Position numbers and translations under genes: made by a program | Origin: an uncultured Eubacteriales bacterium | GTDB lineage: Bacteria > Bacillota > Clostridia > Peptostreptococcales > Anaerovoracaceae | Direction of reading: 5' to 3' | NCBI GenBank assembly: GCA_900547295.1 | Contig: URGK01000041.1 | Location: 1-22,835 of the forward strand | Length of the DNA stretch: 22,835 nucleotides | The notes under the pieces: model-generated | What the model was told of the DNA's origin: nothing | What the model saw: only the letters and a program-made list of their open reading frames with translations | Databases searched by the model: none | Shown: positions 22,784 through 22,835 of the stretch, piece after piece | Numbering within the stretch: position 1 is the stretch's first letter | Layout: the number at the start of each line of letters is the position of its first letter

Positions 22784-22835
22784 TTCTCCGAGCAGAATGT
22801 CACCGGAGGTACCTATACCAAGAAACAGTTTTTGC
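22724..22835 (+). pseudogene. 5'-truncated fragment of a HAD phosphatase-like gene, open to window end
   Basis: The frame has a TAG about 24 nt before the homology begins and no start codon between, so the 5' nine-tenths of the gene is missing. After the homologous block the frame does not stop where the intact gene does. It runs on as LFSEQNVTGGTYTKKQFL to the window edge. The extension may be the natural tail of a second allele or adjoining sequence read through; sequence to the right is needed to tell. Confidence 0.6.

Noticed and set aside
21033..22835. Insertion sequence or integrative element
   Set aside because: No transposase, integrase or terminal inverted repeats are seen. The flanking repeat is an 83% identical gene end rather than an exact target duplication, so only a module boundary is claimed.
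1..22835. CRISPR arrays, tRNA or rRNA genes
   Set aside because: I saw no regularly spaced repeats, cloverleaf sequences or rRNA-like stretches.

Overview
The window looks like chromosomal DNA of a low-GC, spore-forming anaerobe of the Clostridia, most likely Lachnospiraceae-like. This rests on two forespore sigma factors (sigG, sigF), the spoIIA operon, an oxygen-sensitive glycyl radical enzyme, strong AGGAGG-type ribosome binding sites and RNase Y. The family-level placement is inference.

Region 1 (1-5834, minus strand) is AT-rich and accessory in character. It holds an AraC-type regulator with a shrunken GH39-like C-terminal region, then a glycyl radical enzyme (GRE), its activase, and a UcpA-like short-chain dehydrogenase cut by the left edge. 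The three enzymes look like one operon for anaerobic breakdown of an unidentified, perhaps polyol- or sugar-derived, substrate. The GRE has Gln two residues after its catalytic Cys, where the well-known GRE dehydratases and lyases carry Glu.

Region 2 (6036-19082, minus strand) is the chromosomal core. In transcription order it reads rny; a cysteine desulfurase with thiI (tRNA 4-thiouridine synthesis); spoIIAA-spoIIAB-sigF; pstS-pstC-pstA-pstB-phoU-phoP-phoR; then sigG. A PhoP-box-like array of TTTACA-type repeats on an 11-bp period lies before pstS. Intrinsic terminators separate rny from the desulfurase gene, sigF from pstS, phoR from sigG, and sigG from region 1. The phosphate operon is therefore bracketed by two sporulation sigma-factor genes.

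Region 3 (19129-21068, plus strand) diverges from rny. It holds a RodA/FtsW-type glycan polymerase and a HAD phosphatase resembling phosphoglycolate phosphatase, each followed by a hairpin.

Region 4 (about 21070-22835) is a small AT-rich insert-like module. A 66-aa XRE regulator diverges from two plus-strand genes whose different N-termini are joined to related C-terminal domains (GCYIATA / GCYLTTA, then LRxFRD; the CFI-box type). A perfect 9-bp-arm palindrome exactly fills the 17-bp spacer of the divergent promoter. The module is bounded on the right by a second, about 83% identical, copy of the last 60 coding bases of the HAD phosphatase gene, with no transposase or integrase in view. Regions 1 and 4 are the places to look for something undescribed.
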